A DNA stretch of 64,000 nt from an uncultured Methylophaga sp. (GCF_947259025.1 NZ_CAMYKO010000004.1:372001-436000), one strand, 5' to 3'. Counted from the stretch's first letter, positions 52,445 through 60,349 are shown. The notes: a model not told the origin generated them from the letters alone. Program-made: numbers and translations.

Positions 52445-53992
52445 ATGAAACCTTTTTTTAAATTCGGGGTGATTGATGCGGCGGTTACCCTATCAGCAAT
52501 GCTTTTAGTTGCATCTGTCACTTATGCAGATAGCGTTAACATCGGTGAAAACAACGAGGTAGCTTCTGAAGCTATTGGTATAGGAACCAATATGGTTGTG
52601 GGACCGGAGTTGATGCCAACAAATCCTTACCTTGAAGAGAATGAGTATTCTCAGGGGATTGGTTACAACTCCACTGTTTCTTATGGTGGAAATTTATTCG
52701 GCCGTGAATCACGAACTGCCGGTGGGAATATATTCGGTAATTATTCTAGTGGGGGAGGAACCTCGAATCTTTTTGGTAACTATCTTGATGGAAGGAATGG
52801 TTCAATTCTGATTGGTAATGACTCATATGGTAATAACGGCAACTGCCTGGGTGATCATTGTTATGCCGTGCTTGGTGATGCAATTGGTGACTACAGTAAA
52901 GTTACAGAACACAATGTAGTGTCATTTGGTAACTCTGATATTGACTTGCAACGTCGACTAACCAATGTTGCCGAAGGGGTTGATGCTACAGACGCTGTAA
53001 ATAAGGGGCAGATGGAGGGTTATGTCGCTTCAAAGATTGTAAACGAGGACGGCGTCGTAACTTTTAGCGATGGCGAGCCTATTTACGATACTGCAGCCTA
53101 TGAGTCCGACCTTGAAGACTGGCACTCCCAGGCGCCTCAAGAAGATAGTTTTTATTCGGATGAGCCGGATATATTTGATTTCGATGAACCTGAACCAGAA
53201 TATTCTGATTATTTTGACCCTGACACTGGTACGGTTGATCAAGCCGCCTATGACGCTGCTTACGATGAATGGATCATAAACGGCCTTGATTTTGAAGCTT
53301 ACGACTCAGCGTATCAGTCCTGGTATGAAAATGAATACACACCTGGCGTTGAGCAATACAACAACGCATATGCAGATTACCAGGCAGCTAATCCTGCTCC
53401 CAATCAGTTTGATGATGCTTACATTACCAGTGATGGATATTCCAGGGTTGCGAATATTGCAGACCCCGTTGAGTCTACAGATGCTGCTAACAAGCGTTAT
53501 GTTGATGAAAATGATCAGCGAGTCCTGTCAGAAGCACAGGAATATTCAGACGAAGGTGATAGACAGGTGTTATCAGAAGCGCAAGAATATTCAGACGAAG
53601 GTGATAGGCAGGTGTTGTCTTCTGCAAATTCATACACCGATGCGAGCGTAAGCCGTTCAAACGCTGCCAGCACTGCTTACACGGATAAGAAGTTTCAAGA
53701 GAGTATCTCTTACACTAACCAGCGTTTTGATGAATTAGATTCTCGAATCGATGAGCTAGAAAGTGAGTATTCATCTGCCATTGCAGAGGTTGCCGCCATG
53801 CCGATCCTTCCGGCAATGGTCAAAGGTGATTATACAATTGCTCTAGGAACGGGGTATTACAACAAAAAGGCAGCATTAGGCATGACTTTTGGTCATCAGT
53901 TTGATCATAGGTCACTTGTATATGGAGGGGTTTCCGCTTCAACCGGTGCAAAGCCAGTTCTTAGAGCTGGTGTCAGCTTTACTTTTCGTTAA
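52445..53992 (+). CDS. Trimeric autotransporter adhesin (YadA-like)
   Basis: About 515 aa from the ATG at 52,445 (GGAGGG upstream). A signal peptide is followed by head-like repeats rich in glycine and asparagine (GGNIFGNYSSGGG, SILIGNDSYGN), a YadA-type neck (LTNVAEGVDATDAVNKGQME), a highly acidic, tyrosine-rich segment (about residues 205-320), a second neck (VANIADPVESTDAANKRYVD), a coiled stalk with repeats of about 12 residues (LSEAQEYSDEGDRQ) and a C-terminal barrel anchor (GDYTIALGTGYYNKKAALGM...VSFTF). It should be an outer-membrane adhesin. Confidence 0.88.
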   Translation: MKPFFKFGVIDAAVTLSAMLLVASVTYADSVNIGENNEVASEAIGIGTNMVVGPELMPTNPYLEENEYSQGIGYNSTVSYGGNLFGRESRTAGGNIFGNYSSGGGTSNLFGNYLDGRNGSILIGNDSYGNNGNCLGDHCYAVLGDAIGDYSKVTEHNVVSFGNSDIDLQRRLTNVAEGVDATDAVNKGQMEGYVASKIVNEDGVVTFSDGEPIYDTAAYESDLEDWHSQAPQEDSFYSDEPDIFDFDEPEPEYSDYFDPDTGTVDQAAYDAAYDEWIINGLDFEAYDSAYQSWYENEYTPGVEQYNNAYADYQAANPAPNQFDDAYITSDGYSRVANIADPVESTDAANKRYVDENDQRVLSEAQEYSDEGDRQVLSEAQEYSDEGDRQVLSSANSYTDASVSRSNAASTAYTDKKFQESISYTNQRFDELDSRIDELESEYSSAIAEVAAMPILPAMVKGDYTIALGTGYYNKKAALGMTFGHQFDHRSLVYGGVSASTGAKPVLRAGVSFTFR

Positions 53993-54065
53993 ATGTAGCC
54001 TGCTTCTCGACTGAGGGTTAAATCCTCAGTCGGGAATTTCTTTTAGCGGTGCCATGGGGATATTC

Positions 54066-54197
54066 ATGAAGAAGACAATCACTTTAAAGCTCACTGATAA
54101 TCAGCACAGAAAATTAAAGGTAATTAGTACAAAGAGGGGGGTCAGCATGAGCGCTCTAATAATAGATGAGCTTATGATCATGGCCAGGGACCTTTAA
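54066..54197 (+). CDS. Tiny RHH-type protein
   Basis: 43 aa: TITLKLTDNQHRKLKVISTKRGVSMSALIIDELM. The strand-helix-helix pattern and length suit a minimal ribbon-helix-helix regulator. It closely resembles the next gene (KKGVSMSTLI versus KRGVSMSALI), so the two are tandem paralogues. Confidence 0.6.
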   Translation: MKKTITLKLTDNQHRKLKVISTKRGVSMSALIIDELMIMARDL

Positions 54198-54331
54198 TAC
54201 CTCACTTTCTAAGGTGAAAGACTTGCGGTTTTGATTGCCCCATGATGGGTGGGCTGATAGACATATCTTTCGACAATTATGCATAATGTAATCATGAACT
54301 CTATATACACACCCATCTACCTGGGGCTGAA

Positions 54332-54550
54332 ATGAAGCCTAAAGGCATTACATTCAAGGTCCCCATGGATGAATACAAAGAATTAAAGCGGATCAGTGCT
54401 AAGAAAGGGGTTAGCATGAGCACTTTGATCAAGAATGAGCTCTATCTGATGATTGAAGATGGTTCACTTGAAGACAGAGAGCGCAGTAGTGTCATGCCTG
54501 GGGACGGCCCCTTCGATCCTTTCGATCCTTTTAAGGATTTCCCCGATTAA
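54332..54550 (+). CDS. RHH-type protein, paralogue of 54,066-54,197
   Basis: 72 aa. The RHH region (GITFKVPMDEYKELKRISAKKGVSMSTLIKNELY) is followed by an acidic proline-rich tail with a repeated FDPFDPF motif. It may control the adhesin or the convergent primase operon. The 134-bp gap before it holds no other gene. Confidence 0.65.
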   Translation: MKPKGITFKVPMDEYKELKRISAKKGVSMSTLIKNELYLMIEDGSLEDRERSSVMPGDGPFDPFDPFKDFPD

Positions 54551-54557
54551 TGCAAGC

Positions 54558-56006
54558 CTAAAGCTCTAATTCTAGACCTCTATCTCGCTTGATATCCTTG
54601 GAGAGGCAGTTAACTTCTCTGCGGTACAATTCCATATCACTCTTCATAGTAACCAACTCATCTGACCAGTCTTTTTCCAGTTTTGGCTTGTGGCGAATGC
54701 TTCCGATTAGCTCCTTATTGGCCTGTTCGGCGAACCGGTTACCGTGTTCATCATTATCAAAGCCAAGATACACCGCCTCAATATCATTCTTCACTATAAA
54801 GAGATTAATGTTCTTATAAATGTCTTTTACCGGTGCGCCGGCGGTACTTATGGTTTTGATGCCATGGATTTCGGCATATGCCAGGGAGTCAACCGCGCTC
54901 TCACAGATTGCTAGTCGGTTTTCATATTTGAGATCGTTGGGGGTGGCAGTGAAGAAAGTGCTCTTGTTAGAGCCAGGAGCAACTTGCTTGAATGTGCTTC
55001 CATCAATCATCTTTGATGTACCAACAATCTCTGCCCCGCTTTTGTTGCCTTGAATATCACGCATAACAAAAACAGCGTTTCCCTTGATGTCGGCATAGAC
55101 ATCACCAAGATCAACTGCTGACTTATCAATCCCTTTCCTTAGAAGGTAGTCGGTGACACGGCCAGATTTATTAATATCTGGTTCTGGCAACGAAAGTTGC
55201 GGTTTATTTATTGTTTTCTTCACTACAGGCTTGGGCTCGAACGTCTTGAGTGATACGCCCTCATTTAACTCTTTAACAGCATCACTGAACGAGCATTGAT
55301 TGATGTGCATTACCAAGTCTATGGCGCCAACTCCAGCTTCGTTAGTAGCCCAGTTACTCCAAACGTTGGGGTTATTTTTCTTTATGGAAATTGCACTGCC
55401 ATCGGTATCAGTTCTATGCCATCTGAATCCTGCTCTGTCATCTTGCTCATAACCAGCCCTGTGCAGGACCTCTTGGAGCGAGATTGAGCGAAGCGCATCG
55501 AGTTTGTGCTTAAGTTCAGAAGGTAGGGGGTCACCACCTTTGAATCTCGCCAAGCTTGAAACTCTCTTCTGTCCCCTGTTGAGACCTATTTCTTTTACCG
55601 CATTGGCATACTGGTCTTGCAATGATGCCAGCTTGCCTGGTGAGCCTATAAAGCTTCTTGCGCTCAGCTTATCTCCATTCAGAGGCACAAATGTGTAATG
55701 AATTTCAGGTGCGCCATTTCGCTTGGCTAATGTGACATCAATATAGTTGGACGGGCCAAAGTGTTCCTTGGCCCACTCAACAGATAAATCCTTCCACTCT
55801 CTGATTGTCCTGTTGTCGCAGGACTCATAAAACTTTTTCGATACACTCATTACAACCTCAACAGCGTGAACCGCATCTTTTCGCGGGGGGGTGCTAAGAG
55901 TGAGATCAATTTTTTCGGAGGCCAGTTTTGCTACAGACTTTCCTCTCTTCAGCTCCAATTCATTAAGCGTTTTGATCTTATTTATTTCCAACATCGCTTT
56001 ATTCAT
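54558..56006 (-). CDS. Primase: degenerate MobV-like domain fused to DUF3991/Toprim
   Basis: 482 aa. Residues about 40-148 follow the MobV (Mob_Pre) relaxase pattern: RKDAVHAVEVVMSVSKKFYE, EHFGPSNYIDVTL, IHYTFVPLNGDKLSARSF, SLQDQYANAVKEIGLNRG. The metal motif HxDExTPHxH is reduced to one His (H103), so nicking is unlikely. The C-terminal half has a DUF3991-like core (SNWATNEAGVGAIDLVMHI) and a Toprim domain (LAICESAVDSLAY; LGFDNDEHG). It probably primes DNA synthesis after transfer or in replication. Confidence 0.78.
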   Translation of the reverse strand: MNKAMLEINKIKTLNELELKRGKSVAKLASEKIDLTLSTPPRKDAVHAVEVVMSVSKKFYESCDNRTIREWKDLSVEWAKEHFGPSNYIDVTLAKRNGAPEIHYTFVPLNGDKLSARSFIGSPGKLASLQDQYANAVKEIGLNRGQKRVSSLARFKGGDPLPSELKHKLDALRSISLQEVLHRAGYEQDDRAGFRWHRTDTDGSAISIKKNNPNVWSNWATNEAGVGAIDLVMHINQCSFSDAVKELNEGVSLKTFEPKPVVKKTINKPQLSLPEPDINKSGRVTDYLLRKGIDKSAVDLGDVYADIKGNAVFVMRDIQGNKSGAEIVGTSKMIDGSTFKQVAPGSNKSTFFTATPNDLKYENRLAICESAVDSLAYAEIHGIKTISTAGAPVKDIYKNINLFIVKNDIEAVYLGFDNDEHGNRFAEQANKELIGSIRHKPKLEKDWSDELVTMKSDMELYRREVNCLSKDIKRDRGLELEL

Positions 56007-56015
56007 ATCCCCTCC

Positions 56016-57224
56016 TTAGGCTAGGTCGAGACCAACGTCAAGCTCTCTTTTTTGTGAGAGGGCATCCGAGCTGGGCAGCCTGGCTAGTGAGTTCAAGCGT
56101 TGCTTCTCCTGGTCAGACAGATGTGATGCTTCCTGATCTAACTGCTGAGTTTTGGTTGTTAGACCATCATCTCTTTCGAGAACTGTTAAATCCTTTTGCA
56201 TATTGAGCACAACAGATAGGTCGTCAGCACGGCTTTTGAATTGTTCATTACCAGATACTTTCAGCTTTACCCGACTTTCATTTTCAGCGATAGGCTTAAA
56301 TTTCTCTTGAGCATAAATCAGGCCCGCAGCAACACTTTTATTGTCTGTCATTACCATTTCAACGCTTTTACCTGTATCAATGAAAACCGCTTTACCTTCT
56401 TGATTATGGTGAACGCCAGGGTAAATTGTTGTATCTGGCTTACCCCTCATTAATTGTTCTTGAGAATACTCTTTGAGACGGACCTCAAAAGCATCCTCAA
56501 CAGGGTCGGTTTGCTGAGTTTTGTGCTGAACAAATTTTTCGAAATAATTGCCTTCAAATTCACGGGTGCCAGGGAATAACTGTTCTACAGAGTGAGAACT
56601 GCTATCAAACTCTGGAGAGGTTATGACGGGTATGTGCTGACCATTAGCTTCATAATCAATCACCTTCTGAGCGTCTGAGTTATCCTCCAAGGCTTGCTTA
56701 TGAAGGTAATCATCAAATGTTTCTGAGTGATCGTAAAGTGAATTGAGCTCATCTAGTTTTACTTGGAAGTGCTCCCTAATTTCTTCAGCTTTAGTTTGAT
56801 TCAAATTTGTAAGAAAACTCTTGTAGTCTGCTCTATCTTGTGCAGCTTTTTTCAGAAATTTACTTGCCTCGTCTTCACTCATCTCCGAAACGTTTTGATA
56901 AGCCTTGTCATAGTTTTCACGGTTGTTTAACTCACGCTCGATAGATGCGTCGATATCTTCAAGGGATTGTTGAAGCTCTTGCTCCAGCCTTTCCCTACCT
57001 ACCTTGAGGATTTGTGTATCTTGCATGTAGTCGAGTTGAAGCCTGTCCTTGAGCTTGTCCATGCCCTGACTCCAAGTTGCCTCAGTAGCATTTATAACTT
57101 CATCGTGGCTTTCGGCGGCTTCCTGAATCAAGGCTCCCCTAAGCTGTTGGTGGGCTGGCTTTGCACCGCCATCCAGGAACTCCTCGTTGTTCATCCGCTG
57201 CATCCATGAATCTTTACTACTCAT
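56016..57224 (-). CDS. Coiled-coil protein with LPD7-like domain
   Basis: 402 aa. Long helical, charged first half (residues about 40-200; LERELQQSLEDIDASIEREL-type coiled coil), then an LPD7-like segment (GKAVFIDTGKSVEMVMTDNKSVAAGLIYAQEKF). The same domain ends the relaxase (GELIFTDNGREVDL...). It is 9 bp upstream of the primase gene and in one operon with it. It may hold relaxase and primase together; this is inferred. Confidence 0.65.
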   Translation of the reverse strand: MSSKDSWMQRMNNEEFLDGGAKPAHQQLRGALIQEAAESHDEVINATEATWSQGMDKLKDRLQLDYMQDTQILKVGRERLEQELQQSLEDIDASIERELNNRENYDKAYQNVSEMSEDEASKFLKKAAQDRADYKSFLTNLNQTKAEEIREHFQVKLDELNSLYDHSETFDDYLHKQALEDNSDAQKVIDYEANGQHIPVITSPEFDSSSHSVEQLFPGTREFEGNYFEKFVQHKTQQTDPVEDAFEVRLKEYSQEQLMRGKPDTTIYPGVHHNQEGKAVFIDTGKSVEMVMTDNKSVAAGLIYAQEKFKPIAENESRVKLKVSGNEQFKSRADDLSVVLNMQKDLTVLERDDGLTTKTQQLDQEASHLSDQEKQRLNSLARLPSSDALSQKRELDVGLDLA

Positions 57225-57331
57225 TCCAATACTCCTAATTTATTAGTTGGTTCCAACAGCCTCCGCGAACTCTTAGTACGCATCTATGATTTTATCATTC
57301 TCACTTATGTTTGCGAATTTATTGGATTTTT

Positions 57332-57347
57332 GGACAGAATTCTGTCC
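57332..57347. promoter_or_regulatory. Perfect GGACAG palindrome before the primase operon
   Basis: GGACAGAATTCTGTCC is a perfect 16-bp palindrome about 110 bp upstream of the LPD7 gene. Half-copies of the same GGACAG box occur at six other element sites (30,694; 34,533; 43,424; 48,521; 52,332). Likely a binding site of an element-wide regulator. Confidence 0.7.
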
Positions 57348-57370
57348 TAAATTAGGAGTATCTATGTAAT

Positions 57371-57406
57371 ACATGTATTACATGTATTACATGTATTACA
57401 TGTATT
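57371..57406. repeat. Four tandem 9-bp ACATGTATT repeats
   Basis: Unit ACATGTATT repeated four times without gaps. The same core forms the palindrome upstream of parA (30,750-30,780). Tandem sites of this kind act as centromeres or operators for RHH partition proteins. The rest of the gap (57,225-57,452) holds no gene. Confidence 0.72.
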
Positions 57407-57452
57407 ATATTTGTAATATGTGAGATATCTGTCGCAGCTATGCGGGGTAATG

Positions 57453-58310
57453 TTATGTGTGCGAGAACACCTGCTCAAGGGTGTTTCTTCCAGTGAACTC
57501 CCTAGCCACAATCGTTCCAAACGACTGAGCAATCGTGAATGCCAGCCATAGGTCACCCCTGGTAAGGCTCTGCTCCTTATACCTTTCCTCAACCCTGGGA
57601 AATATTTTTAGATCTTTTTCAATCTTCATGAAGTCCTCATAACCTGAGACCTCAACAAAACGCTTGAGACCTTTTACTAGGTTGTGGCCAAGGCTTTTAG
57701 CCTCACTTTGTGATAAGCCTATCTTCAAAGCAATGAAGGACTTGATGAATATTTCTACGGCCATTCTGCTGTTAAGAATGGATCTTGGATCAGGTTTGTT
57801 TTGAGATAAAAGTTGAATGGCAGTTTTTAACTCTTGGCTGCCAGCAAAAAGAAGTTCTTTCCCGAAACCACTTATCTTGCCCGTCTTGGTTAGATCCTCC
57901 AGGCCATGAGCGTAGTCAACGCAGTCAGCCCAGAAAATTGTATATTTCCATAACTCATTATTCTCATTCATCAACTGAGCTTTAATGGGGGAAGGCATTT
58001 CTGCCAGAGAGTCGAGGGCGTTTAATTGAACCCTTCCGTATGAGAGTGGGATCGATATATCCCAAAACTCGCCATCGTAGAAGTAGACGGAATTGAACAA
58101 ACTTCCGATTTCGTTGGCGCCTGGTTTGGACCGTTTTTCAAACCATTTAAATATTCTGTCAGCAGTGCTTGAAGATATTGAGACAGATACGTTGTGGTCA
58201 GTCGAGTATCTTCGTAGCGCTTCCCAAGGGCGTTTCTTGTGTTCTAACCCTGAGCTACTAAATTCAGAATTTAGCTTGAGAAGGTATTCTTCGAGTGCCG
58301 AATCATCCAT
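57453..58310 (-). CDS. Unknown cargo protein, HEPN-like C-terminus possible
   Basis: 285 aa from the ATG at 58,310 (MDDSALEEYLLKL); the frame is open further upstream but runs into the antisense of the tRNA. The C-terminal part (NSRMAVEIFIKSFIALKIGLSQSEAKSLGHNLVKGL) is a helical bundle recalling HEPN-like cargo proteins, without the R-x4-6-H motif in full. It is a probable defence or addiction passenger; function not assignable. Confidence 0.6.
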   Translation of the reverse strand: MDDSALEEYLLKLNSEFSSSGLEHKKRPWEALRRYSTDHNVSVSISSSTADRIFKWFEKRSKPGANEIGSLFNSVYFYDGEFWDISIPLSYGRVQLNALDSLAEMPSPIKAQLMNENNELWKYTIFWADCVDYAHGLEDLTKTGKISGFGKELLFAGSQELKTAIQLLSQNKPDPRSILNSRMAVEIFIKSFIALKIGLSQSEAKSLGHNLVKGLKRFVEVSGYEDFMKIEKDLKIFPRVEERYKEQSLTRGDLWLAFTIAQSFGTIVAREFTGRNTLEQVFSHT

Positions 58311-58345
58311 GCCGTAAGAAGAAATAGGTGTATTGTGTTGAGGAG

Positions 58346-58432
58346 TGGTGCCCGGGGCCGGAATCGAACCGGCACGGCCTAACGGCCGCAAGATTTTAAG
58401 TCTTGTGTGTCTACCAATTTCACCACCCGGGC
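58346..58432 (-). tRNA. tRNA-Leu(UAA), complete, element-borne
   Basis: 87 nt. Acceptor GCCCGGG/CCCGGGC, D arm TGGTGAAATTGGTAGACACA, anticodon stem CAAGA/TCTTG around loop CTTAAAA (anticodon UAA), long variable arm, T arm GCCGGTTCGATTCCGGC, encoded ACCA end. It lies inside the element 90 nt from attR and on the same strand as the split host gene, so it can replace the lost isoacceptor. Confidence 0.95.
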
Positions 58433-58440
58433 AGGCGGCT

Positions 58441-58459
58441 TGCTACCTATATGTTACCT
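58441..58459 (+). repeat. Putative integrase arm-type site, right copy
   Basis: TGCTACCTATATGTTACCT, one mismatch from 18,483-18,501 and in the same orientation. It lies between the element tRNA and attR. Read with the left copy it suggests paired integrase-binding arms. Confidence 0.55.
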
Positions 58460-58521
58460 TGAAAATAAATATAATTCTTAATAAGTTGATTTTTATATGT
58501 TTTTTCCGGGGCGGTGAAGAG

Positions 58522-58534
58522 ATTTTAAGTCCCT
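58522..58534 (+). repeat. attR core (13-bp direct repeat)
   Basis: GATTTTAAGTCCC, identical to 18,366-18,378. The sequence on the element side (GGGGCGGTGAAGA) does not rebuild the tRNA 3' half, so integration destroyed the host gene rather than restoring it. Confidence 0.92.
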
Positions 58535-58562
58535 TGTGTCTACCAATTTCACCACCTGGGCA
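58522..58562 (-). pseudogene. 5' half of the host tRNA-Leu(UAA) gene
   Basis: Read on the minus strand: GCCCAGGTGGTGAAATTGG..., the acceptor, D arm and anticodon stem up to the loop, ending at the att core. The remainder is at 18,320-18,378. This stub still has the host promoter in front of it. Confidence 0.92.
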
Positions 58563-58574
58563 ACAAGCGGGGCA

Positions 58575-58604
58575 TTATAACCGAGTTTGGCTTTATTTTT
58601 CAGC
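58575..58604 (-). promoter_or_regulatory. Host tRNA promoter, now facing the element tRNA
   Basis: On the minus strand CTGAAA (58,604-58,599) and TATAAT (58,580-58,575) are 18 bp apart, with the 5' tRNA end about 13 bp after the -10 box. It would transcribe the stub and then the element tRNA-Leu about 90 nt into the element. Confidence 0.6.
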
Positions 58605-60349
58605 TATTGATGTTTGGCGGTCACGGCAGAGGGCAGTCGATAGTGTGACTCAATCGTCTCGCGGGTGAGAATGCCGTAGGTTCTCTCAATCATCGGTGCC
58701 GTCATGCGGGTGACAAACAACGCCTCGACATGATGGCTGTTGAGGGACTCGGCGGCTTCATGGAGGCTGGCATGCAAAGATATCTTATGTACATTGCGGC
58801 GGCTGGCCGGGATTTGCATCAGATCAATATGCCCTCCTTCCTCGGTACTGACGGCCCGCGCCAAATCACCGGCCGGCATCAGGGCCACCGGCTCACGGTC
58901 TTCCTTGATCAAAACCCAGTCCGGGTTGGACTCCAGTGCATGTACCGCCGCCTGGGTGCTGACTTCGCGTGACATGATAATGAAGTTACGCTGCATGGCA
59001 TTGGCCACGCTGAGCCGGCGTAAAGTCTGGGTAACCGGGTCGTTGCGAAAATCGAGACCACGGGCTCGCAGCAGCTTCATGAACAAGGCGTCTTCTTTGA
59101 AGTAGTCATGAATGACCAGGCTGGAAAAGACGATGGCCAGCATGCCGGGCAGGATAATATTGGGGTTGGCCGTCAATTCCAGCATGGCCATCAGCGCGGC
59201 CAGTGGAGCTTTGAGGGTGGCGCCCATCATCGCGCACATGCCAATCACGGCATAAAAGGTCATGGTTGATGATAACTCTGGAAACACTTTACCCCCGACA
59301 ATGCCCAAAGCGGCCCCGGCGCAGGCGCCAACGACCAAAGTAGGGCCAATCAGACCACCGGGAATACCCAGTCCCACGCAGGCGGTGGATAAGCCCAGTT
59401 TAAGCACCATCAGTATCAGCAGAGCACTCAAAACAGCTTCATTGCTGGAGATACCACTGATGGCGTTGTAGCTCATGCCCATGACCTCGGGCACCATTAG
59501 CCCGGCCAGGCCCATCAAAATACCGGCATATGTGGTTCGAAGCCAGTAGGGGTGGTTGTTAAACAGGCCTGAGAAAAAGCCCAGACTGCGCACAAACAGG
59601 GTGGCGAGCCCGCCAATCAACACGCCCATCAACACAATGTAGGGGATTTCCCATAAAGACTGCATATCAGCGGACAGGTTGGCAAAAATGGCGGTTTCAC
59701 CAAAGGTCAGACGGCTGAGCACCGTGCCGGTGACTGAGGCCAGGATGATGGGGATAAAGCTGGCGATGTGATATTCCATCATGATGACCTCCATGGCGAA
59801 AATCACACCGGCAATAGGGGTGTTAAAGGAGGCAGCAATGGCGGCTGCTGTACCACAGGCCACCAGAATGCGCACGCTGTTATTGGGTAAATCCAGCAGG
59901 CTGGCGAGTTGACTGCCACCGGCAGCACCGAGATGGACACTGGGCCCTTCACGACCAATCGAATGACCACTGATCAGGGCAATGCCGGCACCGAAAAACT
60001 GTCGTAAAGCATTCTGCCAGGGCAGGCGGCCTTCATAGGAAGAGAGCCGCTCAATAACATGCACCACACCGGTGTTGCGCTGTTCCGGCTTGAGCCCGTA
60101 AAGCAGCAAACCAATCAACAGGCCACCGGCAATGGGCAGGCCTAACACCCACTGCCAGGGCAGATTGGCGAAACCTTCAATTTCTCCGGTGGGGAACAGC
60201 CATATCTGGCCGTAATCGATAAACAGCCTGAAAGCGATGATGATGAGGCTGGCGAGCAGACCGGTAACGATCGCCAGACCATAAAGCTTTGCTGCGGAGT
60301 CACCAAAAATAAAATACTGACGAATTTTCTCCAGCATATTGCTTTGCAT
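58604..60349 (-). CDS. clcA: ClC-family chloride channel/transporter with CBS domains
   Basis: 581 aa inner-membrane protein with a ClC core and a C-terminal CBS pair. Selectivity motifs are GREGPSVHLG (about residue 135) and GIPGGLIGPTL (about residue 320). The C-terminal region (residues about 450-575) carries two CBS repeats. It moves Cl- in exchange for H+ or down its gradient. It ends 40 bp from the tRNA promoter region. Confidence 0.93.
   Translation of the reverse strand: MQSNMLEKIRQYFIFGDSAAKLYGLAIVTGLLASLIIIAFRLFIDYGQIWLFPTGEIEGFANLPWQWVLGLPIAGGLLIGLLLYGLKPEQRNTGVVHVIERLSSYEGRLPWQNALRQFFGAGIALISGHSIGREGPSVHLGAAGGSQLASLLDLPNNSVRILVACGTAAAIAASFNTPIAGVIFAMEVIMMEYHIASFIPIILASVTGTVLSRLTFGETAIFANLSADMQSLWEIPYIVLMGVLIGGLATLFVRSLGFFSGLFNNHPYWLRTTYAGILMGLAGLMVPEVMGMSYNAISGISSNEAVLSALLILMVLKLGLSTACVGLGIPGGLIGPTLVVGACAGAALGIVGGKVFPELSSTMTFYAVIGMCAMMGATLKAPLAALMAMLELTANPNIILPGMLAIVFSSLVIHDYFKEDALFMKLLRARGLDFRNDPVTQTLRRLSVANAMQRNFIIMSREVSTQAAVHALESNPDWVLIKEDREPVALMPAGDLARAVSTEEGGHIDLMQIPASRRNVHKISLHASLHEAAESLNSHHVEALFVTRMTAPMIERTYGILTRETIESHYRLPSAVTAKHQ

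Larger units (their letters stand above)
18366..58534. mobile_element. Integrative mobilizable element (integrated plasmid) in tRNA-Leu(UAA), about 40.2 kb
   Basis: Bounded by the 13-bp att repeats, with the integrase gene 135 bp inside the left end and a complete tRNA-Leu about 90 bp inside the right end. It carries plasmid functions (TrfA-like initiator with iterons, DnaB-like helicase, primase, ParA), DNA-transfer genes (MOBP relaxase, MobC- and TraK-like proteins, coupling protein) and cargo (toxin-antitoxin loci, restriction-modification transposon, adhesin). No VirB4 or other mating-pore genes are visible. Base composition is visibly more AT-rich than the flanks. Confidence 0.9.

Noticed and set aside
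57371-57406. Tandem repeats as a CRISPR array
   Set aside because: Units are 9 bp with no spacers and no cas genes are present in the window.
57362-57592. 76-codon minus-strand frame ending in NTCNTCNTC repeats
   Set aside because: It overlaps the cargo gene in another frame and its tail is the translated 9-bp repeat array.
58345-58668. Open frame MVPGAGIEPARP on the plus strand
   Set aside because: It is the antisense translation of the tRNA genes, a well known false ORF.
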